Of a stretch of 64,000 nucleotides of DNA, positions 1 to 8,195 are shown in pieces. Origin of the DNA: Alteribacter populi. GTDB lineage: Bacteria > Bacillota > Bacilli > Bacillales > Salisediminibacteriaceae. The position numbers and the translations under genes are program-made. Each line of letters opens with the position of its first letter. The first letter of the stretch is position 1. The DNA lies in NCBI RefSeq assembly GCF_002352765.1, contig NZ_KZ293963.1, forward strand, positions 1,014,368 through 1,078,367. Direction: 5' to 3'. The notes beneath the pieces were generated by a model. That model was not told the origin of the DNA. It saw only the letters and a list, made by a program, of their open reading frames with translations, and ran no database searches.

Positions 1-191
1 CTTAGTAAAAGAGAGGATAAATTACTAGACAACTCAAGGTCACCTTCTCCTTCATTCCCTTTCAACAAAGTGTTTAGCAATTGTTCAAAAGGCGCTTTAC
101 TATCGTTTTCTCCGTGTTTCTTAGGCGCAACGTTGGTTAATAGCTCAGGTTTTCCTTTTTCCATCACCTTCGATAAGAGAATTTCGTTCAC
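1..191 (-). CDS. fliK: Flagellar hook-length control protein FliK, N-terminal fragment
   Basis: Only the first 63 codons are in the window; the gene runs off the left edge. It starts at a GTG (189-191) with a strong GGGAGGTG ribosome binding site five bases upstream. The visible N-terminus is polar and acidic with no recognisable domain, as expected for FliK, whose conserved part is C-terminal. The call rests mainly on position: it directly follows ylxF in the flagellar operon, where fliK lies in Bacillus. FliK measures hook length and switches export specificity through FlhB. Identity is therefore inferred from context. Confidence 0.7.
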   Translation of the reverse strand, partial: MNEILLSKVMEKGKPELLTNVAPKKHGENDSKAPFEQLLNTLLKGNEGEGDLELSSNLSSLLL

Positions 192-218
192 ACATTCACC
201 TCCCTTCTCGTCTCACGA

Positions 219-791
219 TTAATTAGACATTAAACTTACAATTGAAGCCGCTGCTTCCGGGTCCATTCTTGCGAGAATTTCAGAACGTTCAGAAGTCCGC
301 ATTAACCGTAAGTAAAGAACTGCTTCGTCTTCTTCAACATTTGTAAGAATGTCTGCTGCCTTGGAAGCCGTCATACCTTCTATTGTCTTGACAACTTCCT
401 GAAGGTCGGTCCGCTCCTCTGTTTCATCTATCTCTTCTGATTCCGATTCGCTGTCGCGGTTGTCTTGAACCTCTTCTTCAAGCATGCTAATTGTTTCGTC
501 TCTATCAGCCAATTGTTGTTCTAGATGTTCGTTGGTCGATGCATACGTTTCGTTCTCATGCTCTAATTGAATGATACGTTTTTCCATTTCTTCGATTGCC
601 ATCGTTTCTTCAGTTTCAAAGTATTGACCAATTCCAGGTATGGAAGCTCCTGCTCGTGAAATAGAATCAGTTACATTGATGCCAAGAATCGTAAAAATGG
701 CAAAAACAAGAATCACTACAGCGACAAAAGGAATGAATAAGAGCATAAAAAATGTTTGAGCCTTACTGTGTCTTTTTTTTGATTTTTCCAT
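219..791 (-). CDS. ylxF: YlxF, flagellar-operon membrane protein with a MotE/MgtE-N-like C-terminus
   Basis: 190 residues if started at the ATG at 789-791, which has AGGGTG five bases upstream; a longer start at 815 lacks a good site. One transmembrane segment lies near residues 13-36, followed by a long acidic coiled coil (about 60-125) and a C-terminal segment with GMTASKAADIL and RMDPEAAASIVSLM, resembling the MgtE N-domain/MotE fold. YlxF lies between fliJ and fliK in Bacillus and is thought to assist flagellar assembly or the stator; its exact function is not settled. The gene starts 14 bp after fliJ and is in the same operon. Confidence 0.85.
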   Translation of the reverse strand: MEKSKKRHSKAQTFFMLLFIPFVAVVILVFAIFTILGINVTDSISRAGASIPGIGQYFETEETMAIEEMEKRIIQLEHENETYASTNEHLEQQLADRDETISMLEEEVQDNRDSESESEEIDETEERTDLQEVVKTIEGMTASKAADILTNVEEDEAVLYLRLMRTSERSEILARMDPEAAASIVSLMSN

Positions 792-805
792 TATGTCACC
801 CTGCT

Positions 806-1243
806 TCACTTCCACATAAACTGTTGAACGGCGATTTCATCTAATGATTTCATGTCGTTCGCTTTTTGCCAGGACGCATACTGTTCCTGCTTTTTTTGTT
901 TGACCTTTTCATACTTCTTAACATCAACTGCTCTAAGTGTCCGCTTATGTTCAGAGCTTTGCATTTTTGCCCGCGCTCTCTGAGTCTCCTTTTGACTGCG
1001 GTGAATGATTCTTTCCAAGTCTGAAAGCCGGGTTTGATAATGTTGTAAATGTGAGATGGAGATACCTTTTTCGAGCGCTCCATGATAGTCATTTTCCATT
1101 TCTTCTTTTTGTTTCAGAAGGTGATAAAGTTCCATTGCAACTTCTTCAAACTCACTTGTTGCTTCGTTCCATGCCTCATCGGCTTGGTTTCTTTCATGTT
1201 CTTTAAGCTCAAGAACCTTTTGTAGTGAAAATGTAAAAGACAA
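806..1243 (-). CDS. fliJ: Flagellar export chaperone FliJ
   Basis: 145 residues when started at TTG (1241-1243), one base after the fliI stop, with a GGGTGG site five bases upstream; this start gives an N-terminus (LSFTFSLQKVLELKEHE) aligned with the family. An ATG at 1270 would add nine residues overlapping fliI. The protein is almost entirely charged coiled coil, as in FliJ, which forms an antiparallel coiled coil in the export ATPase hexamer and promotes FlhA-driven protein export. It is translationally coupled to fliI in the fla/che operon. Confidence 0.88.
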   Translation of the reverse strand: MSFTFSLQKVLELKEHERNQADEAWNEATSEFEEVAMELYHLLKQKEEMENDYHGALEKGISISHLQHYQTRLSDLERIIHRSQKETQRARAKMQSSEHKRTLRAVDVKKYEKVKQKKQEQYASWQKANDMKSLDEIAVQQFMWK

Positions 1244-1244
1244 T

Positions 1245-2555
1245 TTATCCACCCTTTCTGAAGAGGTCAATCAACTGACCAACAGAATCTTCTAACGTGA
1301 TTCGTTCGTGATTACCCTGTTTGAGGAATTGAATGAGTTCAGGATTTAACTGAATCGCTCGATCGACTTCCTTATTTGACCCACGCTTATAAGCTCCGAT
1401 CGTAATGAGATCCTCAGAGTCTTCGTATACAGACAGAAAATGTCGCATCGTGTCTGCTGCTTCTAAGTGGTCAGCACAAACGATGTCCTTCATCACCCGG
1501 CTGACACTTTTTAATACATTGATAGCTGGAAACTGCCCCTTGTTCGCGAGCTTTCGATCAAGAACCAAATGCCCATCCAAAATACCACGCACAGCGTCAG
1601 CAATCGGTTCCGATAAGTCATCCCCATCGACAAGAACTGTATAGAAAGCGGTAATTGTTCCACGTTCATTTGTTCCGCTACGCTCCAGTAATCGTGGCAA
1701 AAGAGCAAATACAGAAGGTGTATACCCTTTTGTTGTTGGAGGTTCACCTACAGCTAAGCCGATTTCTCGTTGTGCCATCGCGACTCGAGTAACACTGTCC
1801 ATCATTAATGTGACGTTTAATCCTAAATCACGAAAATATTCTGCAATCGCAGTTGCGGTCATTGCTCCTTTAATCCTCATTAGGGCTGGTTGATCAGAGG
1901 TGGCTACAACGACAATCGTTTTCTTTAAGCCCTCTTCACCTAAATCTCTTTCAATAAAATCTCTTACTTCACGACCTCTCTCGCCAATGAGAGCGATCAC
2001 ATTGACATCAGCGTCAGAGTTTTTTGCCATCATCGCCATCATCGTACTTTTACCAACACCGCTACCTGCAAAAATTCCTAGTCTCTGTCCCTTTCCAACG
2101 GTAAACAAACTATCGACAGCACGTATTCCGAGGCTTAAAGGCTCTTCAATGCGAGGACGCTGTAAAGGGTTAGGAGGATCGTTCTCTGTAGGAAACGGTT
2201 GAAGACCATTAAACAATTCTGGGTCATGTAGCGGCCTGCCAATTCCATCGATGACGTTTCCAATCAAACTCGTCCCAATTTTGACTCGTAAAGGATTCTT
2301 TGTTGATTCAACTAAGCTACCAGGAGAAATATCATGGATCGCATCATAAGGCATTAACAAAACATTTTCGTCTTTAAAACCAACAACCTCTGCCATTATT
2401 TTTCGTTGCTGGTTTTTGCCTACTGTAATGTAACAAAGCTCGCCGATCGATACTTGAGGACCTTTTGATTCAATCATCAGACCAACAACTTGAGAAACTT
2501 TCCCATACCACTTATATGGAGACAAACCGGCCACTTCATTGATTAACGTTTTCAT
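1245..2555 (-). CDS. fliI: Flagellum-specific export ATPase FliI
   Basis: 436 residues, the normal length. It is an F1-beta-like ATPase that energises flagellar type III export at the base of the basal body. The Walker A loop GIFAGSGVGKST is near residues 160-171, the Walker B stretch VTLMMDSVTR near 245-255, and the family motif ERSGTNERGTITAFYTVLV near 290-310. The N-terminal beta-barrel domain precedes it. The ATG is preceded by GGGGAG at ten bases and overlaps the end of fliH by 20 bp, consistent with translational coupling. Confidence 0.98.
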   Translation of the reverse strand: MKTLINEVAGLSPYKWYGKVSQVVGLMIESKGPQVSIGELCYITVGKNQQRKIMAEVVGFKDENVLLMPYDAIHDISPGSLVESTKNPLRVKIGTSLIGNVIDGIGRPLHDPELFNGLQPFPTENDPPNPLQRPRIEEPLSLGIRAVDSLFTVGKGQRLGIFAGSGVGKSTMMAMMAKNSDADVNVIALIGERGREVRDFIERDLGEEGLKKTIVVVATSDQPALMRIKGAMTATAIAEYFRDLGLNVTLMMDSVTRVAMAQREIGLAVGEPPTTKGYTPSVFALLPRLLERSGTNERGTITAFYTVLVDGDDLSEPIADAVRGILDGHLVLDRKLANKGQFPAINVLKSVSRVMKDIVCADHLEAADTMRHFLSVYEDSEDLITIGAYKRGSNKEVDRAIQLNPELIQFLKQGNHERITLEDSVGQLIDLFRKGG

Positions 2556-3345
2556 GCTGATTACTCTCCCCTTGCCTCAACAATTCACCGAGCTGATCTT
2601 TAAGCTCTTGTAATTGACTGCCTACACTGGCATCGACTTTTCCAAAAGAAGTTTCAATTGTACAGCCATTTTTATCGAGCTGGGGATCTGAATAGATCAA
2701 TACGTGTTTAACGTGAGGGGCTAGCTGATGAAGTTCATTTTTATGTTGCAGTGTCATTTCATACCGGTGTGGATGTACAAATATTTCAACTTCTTCCTGG
2801 TCTTTCATTTCTCTGACAGCTTGGGTCACAAGGCTTGTCCATGAACTCGCATCTTCTAAAACTGAGCCGATAATTCGTTCTGCAACACAAATGCCCAGTT
2901 GCAAGATGTCGGGTTCTACTTGGTCCATTTTTGTATAATAGTCTTTCTTAGACAATTCAATGATTTGCTTTGCTTGCTCCAACTCTGTTTCATAGGCATT
3001 AAAACCCCTTTTTTTCCCCTGTTGATACCCTTCTTCCCAACCAGATTCCTTCGCTTGGGTGAAGGCTTCCTGCGCATCTTCCTCGACCTGCTTTTCTCGT
3101 TCCTCCATGCGTTTATCAAAAAGTCGTGCTTTTTCTTCTGCTTCTTTTATGATCTCGTCTGCCTCTATGTACGCTTCATGAAGCAGATTTTGCTTTAAGG
3201 CCGTTACTTCAAGGTCATTTGCGTGGTCTGAACGATCCTTTTCAATTGGAGTTTCTTCATTAGGGTTCACCCATGTATTATTAATCGTAATTACTTTGGA
3301 TGGCGTGTTTGTAACGACTCTTGAAGACTTAATAATGTTAGACAA
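2536..3345 (-). CDS. fliH: Flagellar assembly protein FliH
   Basis: 269 residues. FliH binds FliI as a dimer and docks it on the export gate and C-ring. The long charged helical middle (about 50-135) and the C-terminal part with LGICVAERIIGSVLEDA match the FliH/YscL family, which resembles the V-ATPase peripheral stalk. Translation appears to begin at TTG (3343-3345), overlapping the end of fliG by 8 bp (fliG ends VIV-stop), with GGAGG upstream. FliH is poorly conserved, so the call also relies on its place between fliG and fliI. Confidence 0.93.
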   Translation of the reverse strand: MSNIIKSSRVVTNTPSKVITINNTWVNPNEETPIEKDRSDHANDLEVTALKQNLLHEAYIEADEIIKEAEEKARLFDKRMEEREKQVEEDAQEAFTQAKESGWEEGYQQGKKRGFNAYETELEQAKQIIELSKKDYYTKMDQVEPDILQLGICVAERIIGSVLEDASSWTSLVTQAVREMKDQEEVEIFVHPHRYEMTLQHKNELHQLAPHVKHVLIYSDPQLDKNGCTIETSFGKVDASVGSQLQELKDQLGELLRQGESNQHENVNQ

Positions 3346-4348
3346 TCACATCATCTCCTCCTCCACGGGCAATCACGATTTCACCCGATTCTTCAAGGCG
3401 GCGAATAATCGATACAATGCGGGTTTGTGCCTCTTCAACATCCTTTAAGCGCACAGGCCCCATATATTCCATTTCTTCTTTGAACGTTTCAGCCATGCGT
3501 TGGGACATATTCGTAAACAGTACTTCTTTCACCTCTTCAGAAGCTACTTTTAATGACAGCTGTAAATCTTCGTTCTCTACATCACGAATCACACGCTGAA
3601 TCGAGCGGTTGTCTAATGTAACAATATCCTCGAATACGAACATTCGTTTCTTAATTTCTTCGGCAAGTTCAGGATCTTGGATCTCTAAACTATCAAGGAT
3701 TGTACGCTCGGTTGAGCGGTCTACACCATTTAATACTTCCACTACTGATTCAATTCCACCAGCTTGGGTGTAATCTTGAGTTACAGTAGCAGACAATTTC
3801 TTTTCTAGTATCGTTTCTACTTCATTAATAATTTCAGGTGTTGTTCCTTCCATCGTAGCAATCCGTCTCGCTACATCTGCCTGAACCTCTTGAGGAAGCG
3901 CGGACAAAATTTGACCTGATTGCTCACTATCTAGGTAGGAAAGAATGAGTGCGATTGTTTGCGGATGTTCGTTTTGAATGAAATTTAGTATTTGCGATGC
4001 TTCAGCTTTCCTGGCAAAATCAAAAGGCCGTACTTGGAGAGTTGATGTTAACCTGTTAATAATCGACATCGCCTCACTTTCACCAAGCGCCTTCTCCAGT
4101 ACATCTTTTGCATATGATATCCCGCCTTGGGATATGTAGTCCTGAGCCATCGCTAACTGATGAAACTGTTCAAGGACTGCCTCTTTCATATCCGATTCAA
4201 CTTTTCTTACTCCGGCAATTTCAAGAGTAAGCTTTTCAATCTCTTCTTCCGTTAAATGTTTATACACTTGTGCTGATACATCGGGACCAAGAGAAATGAG
4301 TAAGATTGCGGCTTTCTCTTTGCCTGATAATGTTTTACGCTTTGCCAC
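3338..4348 (-). CDS. fliG: Flagellar motor switch protein FliG
   Basis: 336 residues, normal length. FliG is the rotor component that meets the stator and transmits torque. The N-terminal domain (KEKAAILLISLGPDVSAQVY, residues 10-29) binds FliF. The middle EHPQTIALILSYL segment carries the EHPQ motif that contacts FliM, and the C-terminal domain (from about 240) has the alternating charges of the torque helix (NEDLQLSLKVASEEVKEVLF). The start is a GTG with AGGAGG eight bases upstream. fliF ends 13 bp before it. Confidence 0.98.
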   Translation of the reverse strand: MAKRKTLSGKEKAAILLISLGPDVSAQVYKHLTEEEIEKLTLEIAGVRKVESDMKEAVLEQFHQLAMAQDYISQGGISYAKDVLEKALGESEAMSIINRLTSTLQVRPFDFARKAEASQILNFIQNEHPQTIALILSYLDSEQSGQILSALPQEVQADVARRIATMEGTTPEIINEVETILEKKLSATVTQDYTQAGGIESVVEVLNGVDRSTERTILDSLEIQDPELAEEIKKRMFVFEDIVTLDNRSIQRVIRDVENEDLQLSLKVASEEVKEVLFTNMSQRMAETFKEEMEYMGPVRLKDVEEAQTRIVSIIRRLEESGEIVIARGGGDDVIV

Positions 4349-4361
4349 TTCTCATTCCTCC

Positions 4362-5948
4362 TTAATCTTCTGACAACCAGGACCGTACGAGCTTCGAAAA
4401 CTCTTCAGGTTTTTCTTTTGCCATCTTTTCAAGCTGACGGCGACGCGCTTTTTCTTCTGTATCTCGTTCTTTATTAACATCCGGTATATCGAACATAGGT
4501 GGTTCGTCACTTATTACCGTTTCCTCTTCTTCTTTTTTAGATTTCGACTTTCTTAAAAGAAGGAAAATGAGTAACAGGATAGTCAATCCAAGTAAACCAA
4601 CTAACCAGTACCACCACGTAGAAGCTGGCTGCGCTTGGTCTAGTTCCGGTTTGCCGTTAAATGTTTGAGAGGAGACAAATACGCGGTCATTTATGTCCGC
4701 ATCGTCCCATTGTGCAAGTACGTCATTCGATACTGACGTTCGAACAATCTGCCCTAAAATTTGTTGGATGTCATCGATTCTTTCTTGAGGTAATGACAAA
4801 GGATCTTCTGGATTCGGAGGTTCTACCATCACTTGAATACCGAGGTCCATCACCTGATAGGGGCTTTCTACAATTTCTCTATGAATCCGGTTTACATCAT
4901 TATTAATCCGTTCTTCAATGCGCTCATAATCTCCGCTTCCTGCACTTCCCGCGCCCGGGAAGCCTGGAATGTCCTCTTCTCCCGTGCCGGCAATTCCGCC
5001 TTCTTCAAATTCATCTCCGGTAAAGGTTTCCGTTACTCTCTCTACACTGACTGCGAGCCCTTCCATATTCTCTTCATCTACAGGAGTAACTAATTGCTCT
5101 TCTCTGTTCTCTTTAGTGAAGTCAATATCAGTTGAAACGGTCACCAGTACTTTATCAGGTCCCATCATCGTGCCTAACATCTGCTGTAATTGGCGTTGAA
5201 TATCTGATTCAATTTCTTTTTGAATACGACGGTGCTGCTCATAAGCTGAAAGAGTTGAATCGATTTGCATTTCATCTTCATATTCAAAATGTCGGGACAT
5301 TTGATCCATTAAAACAATGTTTTCAATCGGTAAATTCGGAATACTTTTCGATACTAAATGATAAAGGGCACGTACTTGTTCTTGTTCCATTGCGTAACCT
5401 GGGGATAAATTTAATACGATTGAGGCTGAAGCAGTCTGCTCTTCATCACTTAGCCAAACCGATTCCTCTGGTAACGTGATCATTACCTGTGACCCTTGAA
5501 CCCCATCGACATTCCGAATGAGTTTTTCTAGTTCCGTCTGCATTGCTGCACGTTCGATGACATTGAATTCTTTATCCGTTGTACCAAAACCCATATTCTC
5601 CTGAAAAGAGCTGTAATCGATGCTTCCTGTACGGGGTAACCCTTCTGCAGCGAGTTCAACCTTTAAGTCATCGACCATCACCTCAGGAACTCTAATCGTT
5701 GAACCATCTTGGTTTACTTCCGAATCAATCCCTCTTGCATCGAGTGTCGCTTTAATTTCTCCAGTTTCTTGAGCTGTTAGGTTCGTATACAGTGGCACAT
5801 AATGTGTCCTCGATCCTAACCACATTAGCATGAATAGCAGAATAACAACGAAAATGACGGAACCAATGAATAACCCCTTCTGCTTTGTTGTTCGTGATTG
5901 CCAAAACTCAATCGATTTATTTTTGTAGGTGGTTAATGTGTCGTTCAT
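4362..5948 (-). CDS. fliF: Flagellar MS-ring protein FliF
   Basis: 528 residues. FliF oligomerises into the MS ring in the cytoplasmic membrane, the base for rod, export gate and C-ring. Transmembrane helices lie at about 25-44 and 445-465, enclosing the extracytoplasmic ring-building motifs (RBM1-3). The cytoplasmic tail ends in EEFSKLVRSWLSED, the FliG-binding segment. A GGAGG site precedes the ATG. Unusually, 327 bp separate it from fliE (only short spacing in Bacillus subtilis), and this gap contains a structured-looking leader described separately. Confidence 0.98.
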   Translation of the reverse strand: MNDTLTTYKNKSIEFWQSRTTKQKGLFIGSVIFVVILLFMLMWLGSRTHYVPLYTNLTAQETGEIKATLDARGIDSEVNQDGSTIRVPEVMVDDLKVELAAEGLPRTGSIDYSSFQENMGFGTTDKEFNVIERAAMQTELEKLIRNVDGVQGSQVMITLPEESVWLSDEEQTASASIVLNLSPGYAMEQEQVRALYHLVSKSIPNLPIENIVLMDQMSRHFEYEDEMQIDSTLSAYEQHRRIQKEIESDIQRQLQQMLGTMMGPDKVLVTVSTDIDFTKENREEQLVTPVDEENMEGLAVSVERVTETFTGDEFEEGGIAGTGEEDIPGFPGAGSAGSGDYERIEERINNDVNRIHREIVESPYQVMDLGIQVMVEPPNPEDPLSLPQERIDDIQQILGQIVRTSVSNDVLAQWDDADINDRVFVSSQTFNGKPELDQAQPASTWWYWLVGLLGLTILLLIFLLLRKSKSKKEEEETVISDEPPMFDIPDVNKERDTEEKARRRQLEKMAKEKPEEFSKLVRSWLSED

Positions 5949-6275
5949 GGTTCCTCCTAAATCCTACTTCCTCATATCATCAGAATGCTTTTCTACCTGG
6001 TAGCTGTCCCTTCCTCTGCTAGTAATGCTCCGGTATGTATCCGCCCGAGACAACTCGCAGCTTTTACTTTCTGATCTTTCAAGAAAGAACTGCCTCTAAG
6101 TCTTAATGGCGGGAGTCGCCAAAGTCTTGGTTCCTTAAAAAAGTGAGGTATTTTTTAAAATGAGTGAACACTCTTAAAACTCTTTATGCAAATGTCGATA
6201 TAATTTATATCAAAACCACACCCAAAAATTTTAATGAGGTGGCGAATGATATGTTGAATAGAAAATAACAGATTT
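5949..6275. other. Long fliE-fliF spacer with possible structured fliF leader
   Basis: No gene is seen in these 327 bases. On the minus strand, upstream of fliF, several local inverted repeats can be drawn: CCAA/TTGG near 6120, GGCAG/CTGC flanking a CTTTC/GAAAG hairpin (about 6060-6092), and CCGCC/GGCGG (about 6041-6111). I could not match it to a known riboswitch class; the conserved blocks of c-di-GMP-I, TPP, SAM, lysine and c-di-AMP classes are not present. The GGCGACTCCC string near 6112-6121 also recurs in other spacers here, so part may be repeat-derived. A plus-strand sigma-D-like promoter is listed separately. Confidence 0.5.
6175..6201 (+). promoter_or_regulatory. Sigma-D-like promoter on the plus strand, opposite to the operon
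   Basis: TAAA at 6175-6178, a 15-base spacer, then GTCGATAT at 6194-6201: one mismatch from the sigma-D consensus TAAA-N15-GCCGATAT. It points away from fliF toward the 3' end of fliE on the antisense strand. A GAGGTGG followed by ATG and a 5-codon frame occurs about 40 bases downstream, too small to call. A match of this length could arise by chance in AT-rich sequence, but it is in the middle of a flagellar operon. Confidence 0.3.
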
Positions 6276-6587
6276 TTATACTTGCATTCTCATAATTTCT
6301 TTATATGATTCCATAGCTTTATTTCTAACTTCCACTGTTGTTTGTAAAGCAACACTCGCTTTTTGTGACGTGATCATCACATCATGCAAATCGATGTCTT
6401 CGCCTCTTGCCATCCTTTCTGTTGCGATCGTCGATTCTACCTGTTTATTGTTTACATCTTTAATAGCATCATTTAACCATGTGGCAAATGACTGTTGTGC
6501 TTCAGACCCTTGTTTCGTACTCATTTTGCCTTCATTAGGCTTCATAACTGAAGCAACTTGATTGTTGAGCGTACCGATGGATTCCAT
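6276..6587 (-). CDS. fliE: Flagellar hook-basal body protein FliE
   Basis: 103 residues from the ATG at 6585-6587, which has GAGGTG at six bases; the GTG at 6596 directly abuts that site and is unlikely. FliE joins the MS ring to the rod and is one of the first exported rod components. The C-terminal motif DLHDVMITSQKASVALQ followed by EVRNKAMESYKEIMRMQV is diagnostic. It follows flgC by about 20 bp. Confidence 0.96.
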   Translation of the reverse strand: MESIGTLNNQVASVMKPNEGKMSTKQGSEAQQSFATWLNDAIKDVNNKQVESTIATERMARGEDIDLHDVMITSQKASVALQTTVEVRNKAMESYKEIMRMQV

Positions 6588-6608
6588 TTCATTCACCTCA
6601 AAATATGT

Positions 6609-7058
6609 TTATCGACCAATTTCCAGCGCTTTCAACAATAAATTTTTATGTGCATCAAGTGCTGTGACATTCGCTTCATAGGAACGGGTCGCACTCATCA
6701 TATCTACCATTTCCTTTAACGGATCAACATTCGGTAGTTCTACATAGCCTTCCTCATTGGCATCAGGGTGTTCTGGTTGAAAGACTTGCTTAAACGGTGT
6801 CTGGTCATCAACGATTCGGCTCACTTGCACACCATTTCCAGTGTTTTCACTAGTTATTGCCGCCCGGTTTAAATGCGACTTAAAATCTTGCTTCGGTTCC
6901 ATAGCGACCATTTTTCTTCGATATGGCTCCCATTCCCCATCAACCATTCTTCCTCGAGTCGAATCTGCGTTCGCGATATTAGAAGAAACAACATCCATAC
7001 GCAAACGCTGAGAGGTTAGTGCAGAAGCAGAAGTATTTATGCCATTAAACATCGTCAT
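6609..7058 (-). CDS. flgC: Flagellar proximal rod protein FlgC
   Basis: 149 residues. The N-terminal rod-family signature (ALTSQRLRMDVVSSNIANADS) and the C-terminal helix MVDMMSATRSYEANVTALDA form the D0 coiled coil of the periplasmic rod. The ATG begins right after the flgB stop (TAAATG), and the flgB 3' end GGGGGAGG serves as its ribosome binding site, so the two are translationally coupled. Confidence 0.98.
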   Translation of the reverse strand: MTMFNGINTSASALTSQRLRMDVVSSNIANADSTRGRMVDGEWEPYRRKMVAMEPKQDFKSHLNRAAITSENTGNGVQVSRIVDDQTPFKQVFQPEHPDANEEGYVELPNVDPLKEMVDMMSATRSYEANVTALDAHKNLLLKALEIGR

Positions 7059-7469
7059 TTAACCTCCCCCTTGCCCAAGAACCGTTTTAATACTATTAAA
7101 CCTTCCGTTCATTCGATCCACTAATGTATTATAATAGATTTGATTTTTAGCCATTTCTGACATTTCGTGATCTACGTCTACGTTGTTTCCATTATGGTTA
7201 TACATCGTATTCGTTCTCGTTTTCACTTGAGTCCCATCACTCATTTGGCCTATCCCTCCAAATGGAATGTGTCTCGCATCAGTTTGCTGGGCTTTTAGTT
7301 TAGCCCGGTCTACTGCCCTTTCTAATTCATGTGAAAAAACCGTCTTTTTTGCCTTGTAATTTGGTGTATCAACGTTAGCGATATTATTAGATATCGTATT
7401 TTGTCGTGTCATCGATGCATTCAACGCTGTTTCCAACAATTGATTTGTCGAATTATTGAACAATTCCAT
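7059..7469 (-). CDS. flgB: Flagellar basal-body rod protein FlgB
   Basis: 136 residues from the ATG at 7467-7469 with GAGGTG seven bases upstream; the longer frame to 7484 has no site. The rod motif TISNNIANVDTPNYKAKK (about 23-40) is clear. FlgB is the first gene of the fla/che operon in Bacillus, as here: 726 bp without a gene separate it from codY, and a sigma-A-like promoter is found 63-91 bases upstream of the start. Confidence 0.97.
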   Translation of the reverse strand: MELFNNSTNQLLETALNASMTRQNTISNNIANVDTPNYKAKKTVFSHELERAVDRAKLKAQQTDARHIPFGGIGQMSDGTQVKTRTNTMYNHNGNNVDVDHEMSEMAKNQIYYNTLVDRMNGRFNSIKTVLGQGGG

Positions 7470-7531
7470 GCAACCGCACCTCACTTCGAAAGAAAATTAC
7501 TAAAAACGACAATCGCTTCTATCCTAGTCGT

Positions 7532-7560
7532 ATTTTATATAATAATAAGTCGATTGTCTA
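7532..7560 (-). promoter_or_regulatory. Predicted sigma-A promoter of the fla/che operon
   Basis: On the minus strand TAGACA (7555-7560), a 17-base spacer and TAAAAT (7532-7537) lie upstream of flgB. The -35 and a point downstream of the -10 carry an 8-bp inverted repeat, GACAATCG (7552-7559) and CGATTGTC (7508-7515), which could be an operator or a leader hairpin. Confidence 0.5.
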
Positions 7561-8049
7561 ACTATGATGAAAAATGGTATTAGTTCAATTAAATAGTCCT
7601 ATCCGCCTTCATGATAATCGTCACGCCACTATAAAGCCAGTGCCACTATAGTTTTTCAGACCATCTGTAGCATGCAAAAGAGCTAAACCGGCGATTTGTA
7701 TAGGTATATATATCTAGAACCTTTCACTTTCACTATGCGGACTATTGTGCGACTTTTTAGTTTTCAGTCAGAATCATTTGATAATTGATTGTGACTTGAT
7801 ACTGTTAATAAAGTGGGATATTAGGATTAAATAGAGAGGTTCGGAAGGGAGGGGAGTGGATTCGAATCTAACATGTTGAATTGCATCTTCTCGAATCACG
7901 TCGAAAAATTGCGATAATTCCGAATCGATCAAGTGTTTTCCTATAAACGACCTAAAGCAAATTCAGCTTACCGTCATTTGATAAAAAAACTACACTTTCA
8001 TTGACTTATACTTTTTCCCTTTAGAGAAGATAAATTTCTTAAAGTATAT

Positions 8050-8136
8050 AAAAAGAAGCAATGGATTTGCTCGCTGCGCGCCCGCTATGAATCTCACAGC
8101 GGGCTTCTTAATGAGCAGCGAGCTACGCCATTGCTT
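8050..8136 (-). terminator. Large nested hairpin terminator downstream of codY
   Basis: Three nested arms pair across the centre: AAGCAATGG (8056-8064) with CCATTGCTT (8128-8136), GCTCGCTGC (8069-8077) with GCAGCGAGC (8115-8123), and GCCCGCT (8080-8086) with AGCGGGC (8098-8104). On the minus strand the stem is followed by CTTTTT (8050-8055), and on the plus strand by TTTGTTTTTT. It therefore looks like a bidirectional intrinsic terminator ending the codY operon, with a much longer stem than usual. Confidence 0.75.
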
Positions 8137-8195
8137 TGTTTTTTAGGAAATCTTAAGTTTAACTGTGACTGCTAAGATTTCATACTAACATTTGA

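Larger units (their letters stand above)
7470..8195. other. Gene-free spacer between codY and flgB
   Basis: 726 bases without a credible gene. It holds the flgB promoter at its left end and a large hairpin terminator after codY at its right end. Between about 7600 and 8040 I see only short inverted or direct repeats: GCCACTATA twice near 7625-7650 and TCGAATC three times near 7862-7930. No open frame with a ribosome binding site is longer than a few codons. Confidence 0.6.

Noticed and set aside
5949..6125. Cyclic-di-GMP riboswitch before fliF
   Set aside because: The conserved blocks of class I (GGCAAACC and ACGCAAAGCC) are missing, and I could not align class II either.
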